DNA from: Streptomyces spectabilis
Lineage (GTDB): Bacteria; Actinomycetota; Actinomycetes; Streptomycetales; Streptomycetaceae
Assembly (NCBI RefSeq): GCF_008704795.1
Contig: NZ_CP023690.1
Location: forward strand, 6,582,501 to 6,646,500
Reading direction: 5' to 3'
Length of the DNA: 64,000 nucleotides
Within the stretch, counting starts at the first letter, position 1. The number at the start of each line of letters is the position of its first letter. Made by a program: the position numbers and the translations under genes. This document shows, one piece after another, positions 43,172-52,212 of the stretch. The notes under the pieces were generated by a model that had not been told where the DNA came from, made no database searches, and saw only the letters and a list, made by a program, of their open reading frames with translations.

Positions 43172-44146
43172 GTGCCCGTGAAGTCCGACCGGTTGCTGTC
43201 GATCCTGCTGCTGCTCCAGACCCGCGGGCAGGTGCCCGCGCACGAGCTCGCCGAGCGTCTGGAGGTGTCCGTGCGCACCATCTACCGCGACGTCGAGGCG
43301 CTGTCCGCGTCCGGCGTCCCGGTGTACGCCGAGCGCGGGCGGCACGGCGGCATCGCCCTGCTGCCCGGCTACCGCACGGACGTCACGGGCCTGACCGCCG
43401 ACGAGTCCCGGGCGCTGTTCCTGCTCGCCGCGCGGGGCGCGCACGCGGCGCTCGGCCTGGACGCCGCGCTCGGCTCGGCCCTGCGCAAGGTGATGGCGGC
43501 GCTGCCCGCACCGCACCGGCCCGCCGCCGAGCTGACGAGCCGTCGCGTCCTGGTGGACGCCGAGCGCTGGACGCGCGGTCCGGGCGCGGGCCTGCCCGTG
43601 GACCACCTCGGCGTGCTCCAGGACGCCGTCTTCGCGGACCGGCGGCTGCGCGTGCGCTACCGGCACAGCGGCGCGAGCGAGCCGCGCGCCTACACCCTCG
43701 ATCCGTACGGCCTCGTGTCCAAGGCGGGCGTCTGGTACCTGGTGGCCGACAGCGGCGGCGAGCCGCGCCTCTTCCGCGCCGACCGGGTGTGCGCGGCGGA
43801 GCTCACCGACGAGCCGGTCAGGCGCCGGGCGGGCGTGGAGCTCGCGCAGGTCTGGGAGGAGCTGAAGCGGCGGGTGGAGCGGCGCGCGGGCGGCGTCGAG
43901 GTCACCGTGCGGGTGCGCCGCGAGCGCTACGAGCAGTTCCTGCGGCTGCACGTCGGCTCGCTCACGCGCGTGGCCGAGGACGACGGCGCGGGGGAGTGGG
44001 TCACCGTCCTGCTCGCCTTGGAGGCGGTGGGCGCGGCGCGCATGCTGCTGCCCTTCGCCGCCTCCGTGGAGGTCGTGTCACCCCCGGAGGTGCGCGAGGA
44101 CTTGGCGCGGGCCGCCGCGGCCGTCACTGACCTCTATCGTCAGTGA
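43172..44146 (+). CDS. YafY/WYL-domain transcriptional regulator
   Basis: 324-residue regulator: an HTH_11 domain at the start (LSILLLLQTRGQVPAHELAERLEVSVRTIYRDVEALSASGVPVYAERGRHGGIALLPGYR), a WYL domain at about residues 140-210 (RLRVRYRHSGASEPRAYTLDPYGLVSKAGVWYLVADSGGEPRLFRADRV) and a C-terminal WCX extension. Ligand unknown. GTG 43172 or 43178. The 3' end overlaps the convergent hydrolase gene by seven bases. Confidence 0.92.
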   Translation: MPVKSDRLLSILLLLQTRGQVPAHELAERLEVSVRTIYRDVEALSASGVPVYAERGRHGGIALLPGYRTDVTGLTADESRALFLLAARGAHAALGLDAALGSALRKVMAALPAPHRPAAELTSRRVLVDAERWTRGPGAGLPVDHLGVLQDAVFADRRLRVRYRHSGASEPRAYTLDPYGLVSKAGVWYLVADSGGEPRLFRADRVCAAELTDEPVRRRAGVELAQVWEELKRRVERRAGGVEVTVRVRRERYEQFLRLHVGSLTRVAEDDGAGEWVTVLLALEAVGAARMLLPFAASVEVVSPPEVREDLARAAAAVTDLYRQ

Positions 44147-45006
44147 GCTCCGGAGAGGCCCGCACTCAGGAAACGACCGACCTCGCCGGTGAGTTCCGCC
44201 GGAGCGTCCTCCTGTACGAGATGTCCGGCGCCCTCGATGAGGCGCAGCTCGGCGCGGGGCAGGAGCGCCGCCAACTCGTGTCCGCGCGCCACCGGGATCC
44301 AGGTGTCCTCGGTGCCCCAGCAGACGAGCACGGGCGGCTCCACCTCGCCGTACCGGCCCTGGATCTCGTCGGTGAACCGCTGGTCGTTCTGTTCGATCTG
44401 CCGGTAGAACGCGGGCCTGCCCGCCTCGGTGCACCAGGGCGCGACCAGGCGGTCCAGGACGGCCGGGTGCAGCCCGCGGTGGCTCGCGGAGCCGACGTAC
44501 TCCCGTACCAGCGCCTCGTGCAGCGCGGGCGGCAGCTGTGCGAACACCTCGGCGTGCGCGCCGAGCAGCCGGTACGCGGGCGAGCCCCAGGGCGCGAGCG
44601 CCACCGGGTCGACGAGGGCGAGCCGGGCGTAGCGGGCGCCGTGCAGGAGGTGGGCGCGCAGCGCGACGCAGCCGCCGAAGTCGTGGGCGACGACGGCCGG
44701 GCGCCGCTCGCCGTCCAGGCCCCAGTGGGCGAGCAGTTCGGTGAGCACGCGGCCCTGCGCGGCGAGCGACACGTCCTGCCCCGCGCGCATCTCCGACGCG
44801 CCGTACCCGGGCAGGTCCCACACGTGCACGCGGTGGTCCCGCGCGAGCGCCCGGGCGACGCCCCGCCACACGTACGACGAGAAGGGCGTGCCGTGGACGA
44901 GGACGACGGGGTCGGCGTCCTCGGGCCCGAGGGCCGCCCAGCGGACGGCCCCGGAGGAGGAGGCGAAGGTCTGGTCGAGGGGCCAGTCGACGTGTGTGTG
45001 CGTCAT
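44140..45006 (-). CDS. Alpha/beta hydrolase
   Basis: 288-residue alpha/beta-fold hydrolase. The oxyanion region is VVLVHGTPFSSYVWRGVARAL; the nucleophile elbow reads VAHDFGG, i.e. Asp in place of Ser, as in haloalkane dehalogenases and epoxide hydrolases; the acidic residue is in CWGTEDTWIP and the His in EGAGHLVQED. Asp as nucleophile favours epoxide hydrolase or dehalogenase chemistry over an esterase. A much longer open frame upstream is only the shadow of the TetR gene. The TetR gene lies 11 bp upstream on the same strand. Confidence 0.9.
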   Translation of the reverse strand: MTHTHVDWPLDQTFASSSGAVRWAALGPEDADPVVLVHGTPFSSYVWRGVARALARDHRVHVWDLPGYGASEMRAGQDVSLAAQGRVLTELLAHWGLDGERRPAVVAHDFGGCVALRAHLLHGARYARLALVDPVALAPWGSPAYRLLGAHAEVFAQLPPALHEALVREYVGSASHRGLHPAVLDRLVAPWCTEAGRPAFYRQIEQNDQRFTDEIQGRYGEVEPPVLVCWGTEDTWIPVARGHELAALLPRAELRLIEGAGHLVQEDAPAELTGEVGRFLSAGLSGAH

Positions 45007-45017
45007 AGGTGCTGAGG

Positions 45018-45662
45018 CTAGTTGCCCCTTACCGGCGTGTCGAGCCAGTGGCTGCGGCCGAGTCCCACCAGGCGCAGCTGGCTGCGGGCCGTGCCGGTCA
45101 CCTCGGCCTCGTCCTCGGTCTCCAGGAGCGCGGAGGCCGTCATCACCATGTGGTCCACGTACGTCCGCGCGAGCATCAGGAGGTCGTCCCCGCTCCAGCC
45201 CGCGGCCTCCGGCTCCGTGGCGAACTGCGCCGCCACCTCCCGCGCGAACAGCGCGAGCTGGTCGCCGATGGCCTCCCGTACGGCCTTCACGCCGCCGTGC
45301 CGCTCCCGGGCGATGAAACGTACGTGCGCCGGGTGCGCGCGCACGTACGACGCGATCAACTCGACGGCGCCCGCGATGCGTTCCTCGCCGTCCCCGGTGG
45401 CCGTGAGCATCGCCGCGAGCGTCGTGTGCAGGCTGCCGAGGGCCTCCTCGACGAGCGCCACTCCCAGGTCGGCGGTGTCGCGGAAGTGTCGGTAGAAGGC
45501 GGTGGGCGCCACCCCCGCGGCGCGGGTGACCTCGCGCAGGCCCAGGCTGGACAGGCTCTGCTCCTCCAGCAGGCGCAGGGCGGCGTCCAGGAGGGCCTGC
45601 CGGGTCTTCTGCTTCTGGGCCTGCCGGGTGCCGACGGGCCGGTCGCCGAGGGTGTGACTCAT
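45018..45662 (-). CDS. TetR-family transcriptional regulator
   Basis: 214-residue TetR protein. The N-terminal domain is clear (RQALLDAALRLLEEQSLSSLGLREVTRAAGVAPTAFYRHFRDTADLGVALVEEAL). The C-terminal part (AHVRFIARERHGGVKAVREAIG... LARTYVDHMVMTASALLE) resembles FabR-like TetR proteins. It is transcribed with the alpha/beta hydrolase and diverges from a small membrane protein gene. Matching pseudo-palindromes at 45671-45684 and 45729-45741 are candidate binding sites. Confidence 0.92.
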   Translation of the reverse strand: MSHTLGDRPVGTRQAQKQKTRQALLDAALRLLEEQSLSSLGLREVTRAAGVAPTAFYRHFRDTADLGVALVEEALGSLHTTLAAMLTATGDGEERIAGAVELIASYVRAHPAHVRFIARERHGGVKAVREAIGDQLALFAREVAAQFATEPEAAGWSGDDLLMLARTYVDHMVMTASALLETEDEAEVTGTARSQLRLVGLGRSHWLDTPVRGN

Positions 45663-45670
45663 GCCATGCA

Positions 45671-45741
45671 GTTAACAACTGTTCTCCGAGTTTCGGAAGC
45701 CGGGCGGCGAGTAGACTCATAAGTCAGTGAACAGTTGTAAC
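45671..45741. promoter_or_regulatory. Paired TetR operator candidates
   Basis: GTTAACAACTGTTC (45671-45684) and GAACAGTTGTAAC (45729-45741) are reverse complements apart from one missing T. The first lies nine bases before the TetR start, the second in the promoter of the divergent small membrane protein gene. Confidence 0.65.
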
Positions 45742-45771
45742 CACAAGCGTTCACCGAAGAGAGGCGTACTC

Positions 45772-45924
45772 ATGCTGTTCCTCGTCGCCGCACTCCTGCT
45801 GCTCGGCGTCGCCATGGGCACCGTGGCGCACGCTCCGCCGTCCGTCACGTTCGTCATGGCCGCGGCCATCGGGCTGTGGCTCCTCGTCTTCGCGGTACGC
45901 GAGCGCCGCGCGCGCCACCGCTGA
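45772..45924 (+). CDS. Small two-helix membrane protein
   Basis: 50-residue protein: two hydrophobic segments (LFLVAALLLLGVAMGTVAHA and VTFVMAAAIGLWLLVFAV) with a basic C-terminus (RERRARHR). The ATG at 45772 has GAGAGG nine bases upstream; the frame extends to 45727 but that stretch overlaps the operator. It is controlled, probably, by the divergent TetR protein. Function unknown. Confidence 0.75.
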   Translation: MLFLVAALLLLGVAMGTVAHAPPSVTFVMAAAIGLWLLVFAVRERRARHR

Positions 45925-45990
45925 CGCGCCCCGTCCACGTCCCGTACGACATCCGCATCGCCTTTCCGCATCGCCTTGAGGAGTCGCACC

Positions 45991-46332
45991 ATGGAACTCA
46001 CCGCGCTGAAGCCGTCCACGAAGCCGTCCACGAAGCCGTCCACCGAGCCGACCGAAGAGCCGTCCGGTGAGCGGCCCGGTGAGCGGCCCGTCGGCCGCCG
46101 GGACACCGACGGGATGGCCGTCGCCGCCTTCGTCCTCGGGCTGCTCGGCCTGCTCGTCCTGAACGTCGTGCTCGGCCCCATCGCCATCGCGCTTGCCTGC
46201 GTCGCGCTGTGGCGGGGCACCGCGCGGCGCGGCCGCGCGCTGCTCGGACTCGGGCTCGGCGTCGCCGACCTCGTGCTCCTCGCCGCCCTCGTCTCCGCGG
46301 ACGGCACCGTCTCCTGGAGCCTGGCGGGCTGA
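45991..46332 (+). CDS. DUF4190-like small membrane protein
   Basis: 113-residue protein. The first 40 residues are charged and contain a short tandem repeat (KPST three times, then EPT). Two long hydrophobic segments follow ([35 protein letters not shown] and [19 protein letters not shown]), the DUF4190 pattern. GAGGAG lies eight bases before the ATG. Function unknown; it follows the other small membrane protein by 66 bp and may share its transcript. Confidence 0.78.
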   Translation: MELTALKPSTKPSTKPSTEPTEEPSGERPGERPVGRRDTDGMAVAAFVLGLLGLLVLNVVLGPIAIALACVALWRGTARRGRALLGLGLGVADLVLLAALVSADGTVSWSLAG

Positions 46333-46418
46333 CCCCGGCGCGAGCGCGGCGCATCACGGCCGGGCAGGGCCCACCGGGGTCCGGGCGCCGGTACGCGGCT
46401 CGTAGAATCGTGCCCACC

Positions 46419-47588
46419 ATGGCCTACCTCGACCACGCCGCGACCACGCCCATGCTTCCCGAGGCGATCGCGGCGATGACCGCGCAGCTCGCCGTCACCG
46501 GTAACGCCTCCTCGCTGCACGCGGCCGGCCGCCGGGCGCGGCGCACCGTCGAGGAGTCCCGCGAGACGCTCGCCGACGCGCTCGGCGCCCGCCCCAGTGA
46601 GGTGGTGTTCACCTCCGGCGGCACGGAGGCCGACAACCTCGCCGTGAAGGGCCTGTACTGGGCCCGTCGCGACGCCGATCCGGCCCGCACCCGCGTCCTC
46701 GCCAGCCCCGTCGAGCACCACGCCGTCCTGGACGCCGTCGACTGGCTCGGCGAGCACGAGGGCGCCACCGTCGAGTACCTCCCCGTCGACGCGCACGGGC
46801 GCGTGCACCCCGAGGCGCTCCGCGAGGCCGTCGCCCGCGACCCCGGCAGCGTCGCCCTCGCCACCGTCATGTGGGCCAACAACGAGATCGGCACCCTCCA
46901 GCCGGTGCGGGAACTGGCCGACGTCTGCGCCGAGTTCGACGTGCCGCTGCACGCCGACGCCGTGCAGGCCTTCGGCCAGGTGCCCGTCGACTTCGGCGCC
47001 TCCGGGCTGGCCGCGATGACCGTCTCGGGCCACAAGGTCGGCGGCCCCTACGGCATCGGCGCGCTGCTGCTCGGGCGCGCCTACAGCCCCGTGCCCGTGC
47101 TGCACGGCGGCGGCCAGGAGCGGCACGTGCGCTCCGGCACGCTCGACGTGCCCGCCGTCGCCGCCTTCGCCGTGGCCGGGCGGCTCGCCGCCGAGCGCCG
47201 CGAGTGGTTCGCCCGCGAGGTCGGGGCGCTCCGCGACCACCTCGTCGACGCCGTTCGCGCCGCCGTCCCCGACGCGATCCTCGGCGGCGACCCGGACCCG
47301 GCGGGCCGGCTGCCCGCCAACGCCCACTTCACCTTCCCCGGCTGCGAGGGCGACTCGCTCCTGCTGCTCCTGGACGCGCAGGGCATCGAGTGCTCGACCG
47401 GCTCGGCCTGCACCGCGGGCGTCGCCCAGCCCAGCCACGTGCTGCTCGCCACCGGCACCGACCCCGACCTCGCGCGCGGGACGCTGCGCTTCTCGCTCGG
47501 CCACACGTCGACGAAGGCGGACGTGGACGCGGTGGCGGCGGCGATCGGCCCGGCGGTGGAGCGGGCCCGCACGGCGGGGCTCAGCTAG
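46419..47588 (+). CDS. Cysteine desulfurase
   Basis: 389-residue PLP enzyme (NifS/IscS class) that takes sulfur from cysteine as an enzyme-bound persulfide. PLP Lys206 is in [11 protein letters not shown]; the persulfide-forming cysteine is Cys331 in [10 protein letters not shown]. The start [16 protein letters not shown] is typical. mnmA lies close by on the same strand (with an amidase gene on the other strand between), so tRNA thiolation is a likely use; FeS cluster assembly is also possible. Confidence 0.94.
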   Translation: MAYLDHAATTPMLPEAIAAMTAQLAVTGNASSLHAAGRRARRTVEESRETLADALGARPSEVVFTSGGTEADNLAVKGLYWARRDADPARTRVLASPVEHHAVLDAVDWLGEHEGATVEYLPVDAHGRVHPEALREAVARDPGSVALATVMWANNEIGTLQPVRELADVCAEFDVPLHADAVQAFGQVPVDFGASGLAAMTVSGHKVGGPYGIGALLLGRAYSPVPVLHGGGQERHVRSGTLDVPAVAAFAVAGRLAAERREWFAREVGALRDHLVDAVRAAVPDAILGGDPDPAGRLPANAHFTFPGCEGDSLLLLLDAQGIECSTGSACTAGVAQPSHVLLATGTDPDLARGTLRFSLGHTSTKADVDAVAAAIGPAVERARTAGLS

Positions 47589-47598
47589 GCGTCGCGGC

Positions 47599-48324
47599 TC
47601 AGCTGGGCGTCGCGCTGGCCCCGGAGCGGGCGGGCCGGTCCCGGGCCCGCCGCACCAGGCGCAGATACCGGTCCCAGTCCCAGTGCGGCCCCGGGTCGGT
47701 GTGGTCGGTGCCGTCGACCTCCACGTGCCCGATGATGTGCTCGCGGTCCACCGGTATGTCGTACCGCTCGCAGATCCCGGCGGTGAGCCGCGCCGATGAT
47801 GCGTACATGGCGTCGGTGAACGAGGCCTTCTTGTCGACGAAGCCCTCGTGCTCGATGCCCACGCTGCGCTCGTTCATCTCCCGGTCGCCCGCGTGGTAGG
47901 CCACGTCGAGCTCGCGGATCATCTGGGCCACGTGGCCGTCCTTGCGGATCACGTAGTGGGTGGCGGCGCCGTGGCCGGGGTCCTTGAAGACCTTCAGGGC
48001 CGTCGCGTACCCGCCCTGGACCACGTGGATCACCACGCGGTCGATGGCGTAGTCGGAGGGGCGGTCGGCGCGCCGCCAGTTCGCGCCGGAGGCCGCCGTC
48101 CACTGGGCGCCGGGGGCGTCCACCGCGCCCTCCTCGCGCTTCTTCACCACTCCGGGCAGGCGCCACCACAGGCGGCCCAGCTGGTCGCGGGCCAGCACGG
48201 CGGCGCCGAGGCCCGCCGCGGCGCCGCCGATGAGCAGCGCGCGCCGGGTCGACCCGCGCCGGGGCTCGGGCGGCGGCCCCGCGCCCTCGGCGCTCTCGTC
48301 CTTCTTCTCGCTCACGTCCCCCAT
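47599..48324 (-). CDS. N-acetylmuramoyl-L-alanine amidase (Amidase_2/PGRP-like), exported
   Basis: 241-residue protein. A Tat-like signal or membrane anchor (STRRALLIGGAAAGLGAAVLA) is followed by an amidase_2 domain: VVIHVVQGG with a zinc His, ATHYVIRKDGHVAQMI, HAGDREMNERSVGIEHEGF, and the second zinc region GHVEVDGTDHTDPGPHWDWDRYL. It would cut the peptide from muramic acid in peptidoglycan. ATG 48324 is chosen because it directly precedes the signal. The 3' end is ten bases from the cysteine desulfurase stop. Confidence 0.92.
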   Translation of the reverse strand: MGDVSEKKDESAEGAGPPPEPRRGSTRRALLIGGAAAGLGAAVLARDQLGRLWWRLPGVVKKREEGAVDAPGAQWTAASGANWRRADRPSDYAIDRVVIHVVQGGYATALKVFKDPGHGAATHYVIRKDGHVAQMIRELDVAYHAGDREMNERSVGIEHEGFVDKKASFTDAMYASSARLTAGICERYDIPVDREHIIGHVEVDGTDHTDPGPHWDWDRYLRLVRRARDRPARSGASATPS

Positions 48325-48385
48325 GTGATCGTGAACGGATACGCACGGGCGGGAGGTTCCCGCGGGCCCGTACCCTGTTAGAGCT

Positions 48386-49522
48386 ATGACTTCGCAGACC
48401 CCGCCGCGCACAAGCCGCCCGCTCCGTGTCCTCGCCGCCATGTCCGGCGGTGTGGACTCCGCCGTCGCCGCCGCCCGCGCCGCCGAAGCCGGGCACGACG
48501 TGACCGGAGTGCACCTGGCGCTCTCGGCGAACCCGCAGTCGTTCCGGACCGGCGCGCGCGGGTGCTGCACCATCGAGGACTCCCGCGACGCGCGCCGCGC
48601 CGCGGACGTCATCGGCATCCCGTTCTACGTGTGGGACCTCGCCGAGCGGTTCCGCGAGGACGTGGTCGAGGACTTCATCGCCGAGTACGAGGCGGGGCGC
48701 ACGCCCAACCCGTGCCTGCGCTGCAACGAGAAGATCAAGTTCGCCGCGCTCCTGGACAAGGCACTCGCCCTCGGCTTCGACGCGGTCTGCACCGGCCACT
48801 ACGCGCAGGTGATCGTGCGCGAGGACGGCTCGCGCGAGCTGCACCGCGCCTCCGACATGGCCAAGGACCAGTCGTACGTCCTCGGCGTCCTGGACGACCG
48901 CCAGCTCGCCCACGCGCTGTTCCCGCTCGGCGACACGGTGACGACGAAGGACGAGATCCGCGCCGAGGCCGAGCGCCGCGGCCTCGCCGTCGCCAAGAAG
49001 CCGGACTCCCACGACATCTGCTTCATCGCCGACGGCGACACCCAGGGCTTCCTCGCCTCCCGCCTCGGCAAGGCGGAGGGCGACATCGTCGACGAGTCCG
49101 GCGCCGTCCTCGGCACCCACGAGGGCGCCTTCGGCTTCACCATCGGCCAGCGCAAGGGCCTCAGGATCGGCACGCCCGCCCCCGACGGCAAGCCGCGCTA
49201 CGTCCTCGACATCTCGCCGGTGAACAACACGGTGACGGTCGGCCCCGCCGCCGCCCTCGACGTGACCGCCCTCACGGCCGTCAAGCCCCGCTGGTGCGGC
49301 GCCGCCCCCTCCGGAGCGGGCACGTACACCGCCCAGCTCCGCGCCCACGGCGACGAGACGCCGGTCACGGCGGAGCTGACGCCGGACGGCGAGCTGCGGG
49401 TCTCCTTCGCGGAGCCGGTCCGCGGCGTGGCCCCCGGCCAGGCGATCGTCCTGTACGACGGCACGCGCGTGGTCGGCTCGGCGACCATCGCCACGACCCA
49501 CCGGGCCGCGGCGGCCGTCTGA
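48386..49522 (+). CDS. mnmA: tRNA-specific 2-thiouridylase MnmA
   Basis: Forms 2-thiouridine at wobble position 34 of tRNAs. The 378-residue protein has the ATP-pyrophosphatase loop [12 protein letters not shown], the catalytic cysteines in [12 protein letters not shown] and [11 protein letters not shown], and the C-terminal barrel domains ([13 protein letters not shown]). The sulfur source is probably the cysteine desulfurase encoded just upstream. Confidence 0.96.
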   Translation: MTSQTPPRTSRPLRVLAAMSGGVDSAVAAARAAEAGHDVTGVHLALSANPQSFRTGARGCCTIEDSRDARRAADVIGIPFYVWDLAERFREDVVEDFIAEYEAGRTPNPCLRCNEKIKFAALLDKALALGFDAVCTGHYAQVIVREDGSRELHRASDMAKDQSYVLGVLDDRQLAHALFPLGDTVTTKDEIRAEAERRGLAVAKKPDSHDICFIADGDTQGFLASRLGKAEGDIVDESGAVLGTHEGAFGFTIGQRKGLRIGTPAPDGKPRYVLDISPVNNTVTVGPAAALDVTALTAVKPRWCGAAPSGAGTYTAQLRAHGDETPVTAELTPDGELRVSFAEPVRGVAPGQAIVLYDGTRVVGSATIATTHRAAAAV

Positions 49523-49616
49523 CACCGAGGGGCCCGCGACGCGCTCCCGGCGGACCCCGGCTTCCCGTTTAGCGCGCATTGACCGGCTGTGGATCGCCGT
49601 GCGGTGACATGGCCGC

Positions 49617-50351
49617 ATGATCCCCAGCAGAACCCCGGCGCGCGCCGCCGGACGCGGAGCGTCCCTCTTCACCGCGGCGCTCGCCGTCACCGTCGCCCTC
49701 GGCACGTCGGCGACCGGAGCCGCGGCCCAGCCGCGCCCGGACGCCCCGCGGGCGACCCCGTCCATGGCGTCCCACCCGGGGCCCCCGAAGTCCGTCCAGC
49801 CCAAGAAGGGCAGCGACAAGGTCCCCACGCTGCCGTCGGCGCCCCTCAAGGGCCTGCCCACGCTCCAGGAGGCCAAGAAGAAGGGCCTCATCTCGGGGCC
49901 GGTCAAGCCCCGGGGCGGGGTGAAGCTGCGGTCCTTCCCCGAAGCGAACTGCTCCGAACCGCCGCAGGGCTCGGGTTACCACGACTACCTCAAGCCCGGT
50001 GAGTGCCTCACCCCGGGCAAGTACATCGCCGCGTACATCCACACGCTGATGTGGTACGAGCTGTGGGTCCAGGACGACGGCAACGTCGTCCTCTACAAGA
50101 ACGACACGTGGTACAAGCCCGTCTGGCAGACCAACACCCGTGGCTGGAACGTGTCGCTGTGGATGCAGCGCGACGGCAACGTCGTCGTCTACGACGCGCA
50201 CGGCAACCCGCTGTGGCACCTGGGGACGAGCGGGTGCGGTGCCTGGGGGGCGTGGCTGCGGGTGCAGGCCGACTCCAACCTGGTCCTGTACGACCGCGAC
50301 TGGGGCCCGCTCTGGGCGCGCTTCAACGGCCCCTCCACCCGCCCGTGCTGA
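49617..50351 (+). CDS. Secreted bulb-type (mannose-binding) lectin domain protein, copy 1
   Basis: 244-residue secreted protein. A signal peptide (cleavage near AAA, about residue 37) and a Pro/Lys-rich stretch with a conserved element (VPTLPSAPLKGLPTLQEAK) precede a bulb-lectin beta-prism. Three sugar-site motifs of the QxDxNxVxY type are intact: QDDGNVVLY, QRDGNVVVY and QADSNLVLY. Four cysteines may form disulfides. It probably binds mannose-type sugars outside the cell. A close paralogue follows after 17 bp. Confidence 0.9.
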   Translation: MIPSRTPARAAGRGASLFTAALAVTVALGTSATGAAAQPRPDAPRATPSMASHPGPPKSVQPKKGSDKVPTLPSAPLKGLPTLQEAKKKGLISGPVKPRGGVKLRSFPEANCSEPPQGSGYHDYLKPGECLTPGKYIAAYIHTLMWYELWVQDDGNVVLYKNDTWYKPVWQTNTRGWNVSLWMQRDGNVVVYDAHGNPLWHLGTSGCGAWGAWLRVQADSNLVLYDRDWGPLWARFNGPSTRPC

Positions 50352-50368
50352 CGAAAGCCGACGTCCCC

Positions 50369-51073
50369 ATGAACCGCGGAACGACCCTCATCACCACGGC
50401 CCTCGCCGCCGTCCTCGCCCTGGGCTCCCTGGCTCCCGCCGCCGTGGCCCAGCCGCGCCCCGACGCCGTGCGGGCGAGCGCGCCCACGGCGCCCCACCCG
50501 GGCCCGCCCAAGTCCGCCCGGCCGAAGAAGGGTGACAAGGTCCCCACGCTGCCGTCGGCACCCCTCAAGGGCCTGCCCACGCTCCAGGAGGCCAAGAAGA
50601 AGGGCCTCATCTCGGGGCCGGTGAAGTCCCAGGGCGGAGTGAAGACGCGGGCCTTCCCCGACTCCGGCTGCTCCACGCCCCCTCAGGGCTCGGGCTACCA
50701 CGACTACCTCAAGCCCGGTGAGTGCCTGACCCGGGACAAGTACATCGCCGTCTACGTCGAGGCGTCGCGGTGGTACGAGCTGTGGGTCCAGGACGACGGC
50801 AACATCGTCCTCTACAACCACGTCTTCGCGTTCTACGAGCCGCTCTGGGACACCGGCACCCGCGGCTGGAACGTGTCGCTGTGGATGCAGCGGGACGGCA
50901 ACGTCGTCGCCTACGACGGGCAGGGCAGGCCCCTGTGGTCCCTGGGGACGAGCGGGTGCGGCAGCCGGGGCGCGTGGCTGCGGCTCCAGGCGGACGCCAA
51001 CCTGGTCCTGTACGACCGTGACTGGCGGGCGCTCTGGGCGCGGTACGACGGCCCGTCGTCGCGGCCCTGCTGA
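50369..51073 (+). CDS. Secreted bulb-type lectin domain protein, copy 2
   Basis: 234-residue paralogue of the previous gene: signal peptide, the same conserved linker, and lectin motifs QDDGNIVLY, QRDGNVVAY and QADANLVLY. An 86-bp stretch (50537-50622) matches copy 1 (49818-49903) with a single mismatch, so the duplication is recent or homogenised. The lectin loops between motifs differ (HTLMW versus EASRW; KNDTWYK versus NHVFAFY), which may change sugar specificity. It is probably co-transcribed with copy 1 and ends at a strong terminator. Confidence 0.9.
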   Translation: MNRGTTLITTALAAVLALGSLAPAAVAQPRPDAVRASAPTAPHPGPPKSARPKKGDKVPTLPSAPLKGLPTLQEAKKKGLISGPVKSQGGVKTRAFPDSGCSTPPQGSGYHDYLKPGECLTRDKYIAVYVEASRWYELWVQDDGNIVLYNHVFAFYEPLWDTGTRGWNVSLWMQRDGNVVAYDGQGRPLWSLGTSGCGSRGAWLRLQADANLVLYDRDWRALWARYDGPSSRPC

Positions 51074-51087
51074 GCCGCTGGACGCCT

Positions 51088-51135
51088 GAAGGGGGGCGTG
51101 GCCGCCGCCCGTCGGCGGTGGCCACGCCCCCCTTC
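51088..51135. terminator. Very strong hairpin terminator between lectin and oxidoreductase genes
   Basis: GAAGGGGGGCGTGGCC (51088-51103) pairs perfectly with GGCCACGCCCCCCTTC (51120-51135); the 16-base loop contains an extra GCCG/CGGC stem. It serves the convergent genes on both sides. Confidence 0.92.
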
Positions 51136-51150
51136 CGCCGGCCGTGGGCC

Positions 51151-52122
51151 TCAGACCACCTGGAGCACGATCTTGCCCTGGGTGCGGCCGCGCTCTCCGT
51201 AGGCGTGTGCCTCGGCCGCGCTCTCCAGGGGCAGCACCTTGTCGATCGCCGCGCGCAGCTTGCCCTCCTCCACCAGGCGGGCGATCTCCAGCATTCCATG
51301 GCGGTCGGGCTCGACGACCGTCCAGCCGGTGTGCACACCGAGGGCCTCGGCCCGCGCGGCGTCGGGGAGCCCGCCCGGGTCGGGGAGGGTCACCAGGTGG
51401 CCGCCCCGGCGCAGCACCGGCAGCGACCGGGGACCGTACTCGCCGCCGACGCCGTCCAGGACGACGTCCACGTCCCGCACGGCCTCCGCGAAGTCCGTCG
51501 TCGTGTAGTCGATCAGCTCGTCGGCGCCGAGCTTCCGCAGGAAGTCGTGCTTGTCGGCGCGTGCCGTGCCGATGACGTACGCCCCGTGTGCCTTCGCGAT
51601 CTGCACGGCCAGGTGGCCCACACCGCCCGCGGCCGCGTGGATCAGGACCCGCTGTCCGGCGCGCAGGCCCGCCGTCTCGATCAGGCCCTGCCAGGCGGTA
51701 AGCGCGGCCAGCGGCAGGGCGGCCGCCTGCACGTGGTCGACGGCGGCGGGCTTCGGGGCGAAGCGGCGCGCGGGCGCGGTCACGTACTCGGCGTAGCCGC
51801 CCGCCTGCTCCGGGAAGCGCGGCATGCCGAACACCTCGTCGCCCGGTGCGAAGAGGGTCACCCCGGGGCCCACGGCCTCGACGGTCCCCGAGACGTCGTA
51901 CCCGAGGATCGGCGTGTCGCCCCAGGTGCCGAACGCGCCCGCGGCGCGGGTCTTCCAGTCGACGGGGTTCACGCCCGCCGCGTGCACCTTGACCAGGATC
52001 TCGGTGAGACCGGGCTCCGGGCGGTCCACCTCCACGGGGACCAGGACGTCGGGGGTGCCCCACGCGCGCGGGCTGACGGCACGCATGGTCGGGCGGGTCG
52101 GGTGGTCGCTGGTCGAGCTCAT
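51151..52122 (-). CDS. NADP-dependent oxidoreductase, zinc-free MDR family
   Basis: 323-residue medium-chain reductase of the quinone oxidoreductase type: GroES-like N-terminal domain (VKVHAAGVNPVDWKTRAAG), nucleotide site LIHAAAGGVGHLAVQIAKAHGA, and the C-terminal GKIVLQVV typical of the family. No zinc-binding cysteines. ATG 52122 has AAAGGA upstream. It diverges from the GlxA-type regulator gene, 116 bp away. Confidence 0.92.
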   Translation of the reverse strand: MSSTSDHPTRPTMRAVSPRAWGTPDVLVPVEVDRPEPGLTEILVKVHAAGVNPVDWKTRAAGAFGTWGDTPILGYDVSGTVEAVGPGVTLFAPGDEVFGMPRFPEQAGGYAEYVTAPARRFAPKPAAVDHVQAAALPLAALTAWQGLIETAGLRAGQRVLIHAAAGGVGHLAVQIAKAHGAYVIGTARADKHDFLRKLGADELIDYTTTDFAEAVRDVDVVLDGVGGEYGPRSLPVLRRGGHLVTLPDPGGLPDAARAEALGVHTGWTVVEPDRHGMLEIARLVEEGKLRAAIDKVLPLESAAEAHAYGERGRTQGKIVLQVV

Positions 52123-52139
52123 TGATCTTGTCCTTTGCG

Positions 52140-52173
52140 GTGAGCGGTCCCCGGATCTCCGGCGAACGCTCAC
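52140..52173. promoter_or_regulatory. Inverted repeat near the oxidoreductase promoter
   Basis: GTGAGCG (52140-52146) and CGCTCAC (52167-52173) are perfect complements, 27 bp centre to centre, 18-51 bases upstream of the oxidoreductase start. Confidence 0.45.
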
Positions 52174-52212
52174 CAGCGTGCGGCCCGGCGGCCCGTCGCG
52201 GTGCTGGCAGTT

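Noticed and set aside
44140..45720. Long open frame suggesting a TetR-hydrolase fusion
   Set aside because: The upstream part is an out-of-frame shadow of the TetR gene; the hydrolase starts cleanly at 45006.
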